Part shown: positions 63,238-64,000 of the stretch, in pieces
How the letters are laid out: every line of letters begins with the position of its first letter
How positions within the stretch are numbered: position 1 is the first letter of the stretch
Assembly: GCA_035041965.1 (NCBI GenBank)
Contig: JAPYMA010003059.1
Coordinates: forward strand, 1-64,000
Source: Anisakis pegreffii
Taxonomy: Eukaryota; Nematoda; Chromadorea; Rhabditida; Anisakidae
DNA: 64,000 bases
Direction: 5' to 3'
Translations under genes and position numbers: made by a program
Notes under the pieces: generated by a model
What the model was told of the DNA's origin: nothing
What the model saw: only the letters and a program-made list of their open reading frames with translations
Databases searched by the model: none

Positions 63238-64000
63238 ATGCTAGGAGTAATTTCTCTGGCCAGTTCGATAGGACAATGGCTCGAAACAACACCGCAACGA
63301 CGTCCAGCCCTCTTTGCGAGGCAAAAGACGGTGCAAGATATCTACGAAGATATCGACAAAATGACTGGCAAAGGAACACAAATGGCACAAGAAGAAGTCA
63401 TTTCGGTATGAATAGCACTACAAATGCTCATTTAGTCACAGTTGTGAAAGTTATGCAAAAAAAGCGGCAAATAAAACAGGCATTTCGGATGCAGTCGTTG
63501 AAATGTTTCTATCGAAAATTTTAAAAATTGATTATGAGTTACGTACCATTTTATAGCTGGAATCGGTTATGGCTGAGTTTAAATTACCAAATAGCACACT
63601 ACGTCGAATGATGGAACATATGTCGAAAAATATGGATAGAGGCTTGAAAGGTGGTCTTGCAATGAGTACCATCTCAATGTTACCCTCGTTTGTGCCTGAA
63701 CTTCCTGACGGAACAGGTACGTTATTGTTGGACATAATGAAAGAAATTCAAACGAATGTAGAATATCAATTTATTTACTGTATTAAGTCGTATTTAGAGT
63801 GATTGATTTTGTTCTCGTTTTGATGTGAATTACTACAGAGGAAGGAACATTTATTGCTATGGACTTGGGTGGTACAAACTTACGTGTTATGTTAATGAAG
63901 ATTACACCTGGAGAGCCGTTAACAGCAGAACAGTTTAATACACGTATTCCAAACTGGGCGATGCATGGTACTGGTGAACAGGTTCATAATTTTCTAACGG
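63238..64000 (+). CDS. Hexokinase, N-terminal part (runs off the window)
   Basis: Three exons are visible and in frame: 63238-63405, 63557-63716 and 63839 to beyond 64000. The first exon gives an N-terminal helix region (QDIYEDIDKMTGKGTQMAQE). The second contains MDRGLKGGLAMSTISMLPSF and VPELPDGTE, the conserved hexokinase start. The third contains the phosphate-binding block FIAMDLGGTNLRVMLM. The ATG at 63238 is the first in frame after an upstream in-frame TGA. The enzyme phosphorylates glucose with ATP in the cytosol, the first step of glycolysis. The active-site Asp and the C-terminal lobe lie outside the window, so which hexokinase paralogue this is cannot be decided. Confidence 0.95.

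Noticed and set aside
63276..63524. Open frame overlapping hexokinase exon 1 in another register
   Set aside because: The hexokinase frame at 63238-63405 has clear homology and matching splice phases; this is a shadow.

Overview
The window looks like nuclear DNA from a nematode. It is AT-rich, and its genes have many short exons joined by GT(or GC)...AG introns with acceptors such as ATTTCAG. The proteins are metazoan and several are worm-like: a four-CUB SOL-1-like receptor protein, a PDE5/10/11-type phosphodiesterase, neurabin, tropomodulin and hexokinase. At least one start codon directly follows a splice acceptor, as expected for spliced-leader trans-splicing. I could not identify the species.

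Layout: 26-8125 is a near-perfect inverted repeat with two 4.0-kb arms around a 69-bp TTA-rich spacer. It holds two head-to-head copies of the 5' half of a CUB-domain gene. The right copy runs out of the repeat and forms a complete 12-exon gene (4489-11379, +, 633 aa). The left copy (198-3661, -) stops inside intron 6 where the homology ends. 11380-13367 is intergenic and holds a hAT-like non-autonomous element. 13368-18034 (-) encodes a secreted cysteine-rich protein of 316 aa whose 3.3-kb intron holds decayed repeats. 18035-21093 is intergenic, with clusters of GAGC/GCTC motifs. 21094-28829 (-) is a GAF-domain cyclic-nucleotide phosphodiesterase (15 exons, 766 aa). 28830-32143 is intergenic with a duplicated ~100-bp segment. 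32144-40388 (-) is neurabin (13 exons, 739 aa). 40389-49970 has no confident gene, but 41781-42842 holds a block of interrupted protein-like frames. 49971-54287 (+) is tropomodulin (9 exons, 390 aa). 54288-63237 is a gene-poor stretch. 63238 to the end (+) is the start of a hexokinase gene.

The five complete gene models were assembled by hand from splice signals, and every one keeps a continuous reading frame from ATG to stop with matching intron phases. Functionally they are mostly unrelated neighbours. SOL-1-like protein (glutamate-receptor auxiliary subunit in C. elegans) and neurabin (synaptic scaffold) are neuronal, tropomodulin caps actin filaments, the phosphodiesterase ends cGMP/cAMP signals, and hexokinase starts glycolysis. 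From memory, C. elegans unc-94, nab-1, pde-5 and hexokinase genes are on chromosome I, so the window may represent conserved linkage.

The main unusual signal is the 8.1-kb palindrome. It is either a recent inverted duplication or an assembly/library artefact, and the few differences between the arms are the key to telling these apart.
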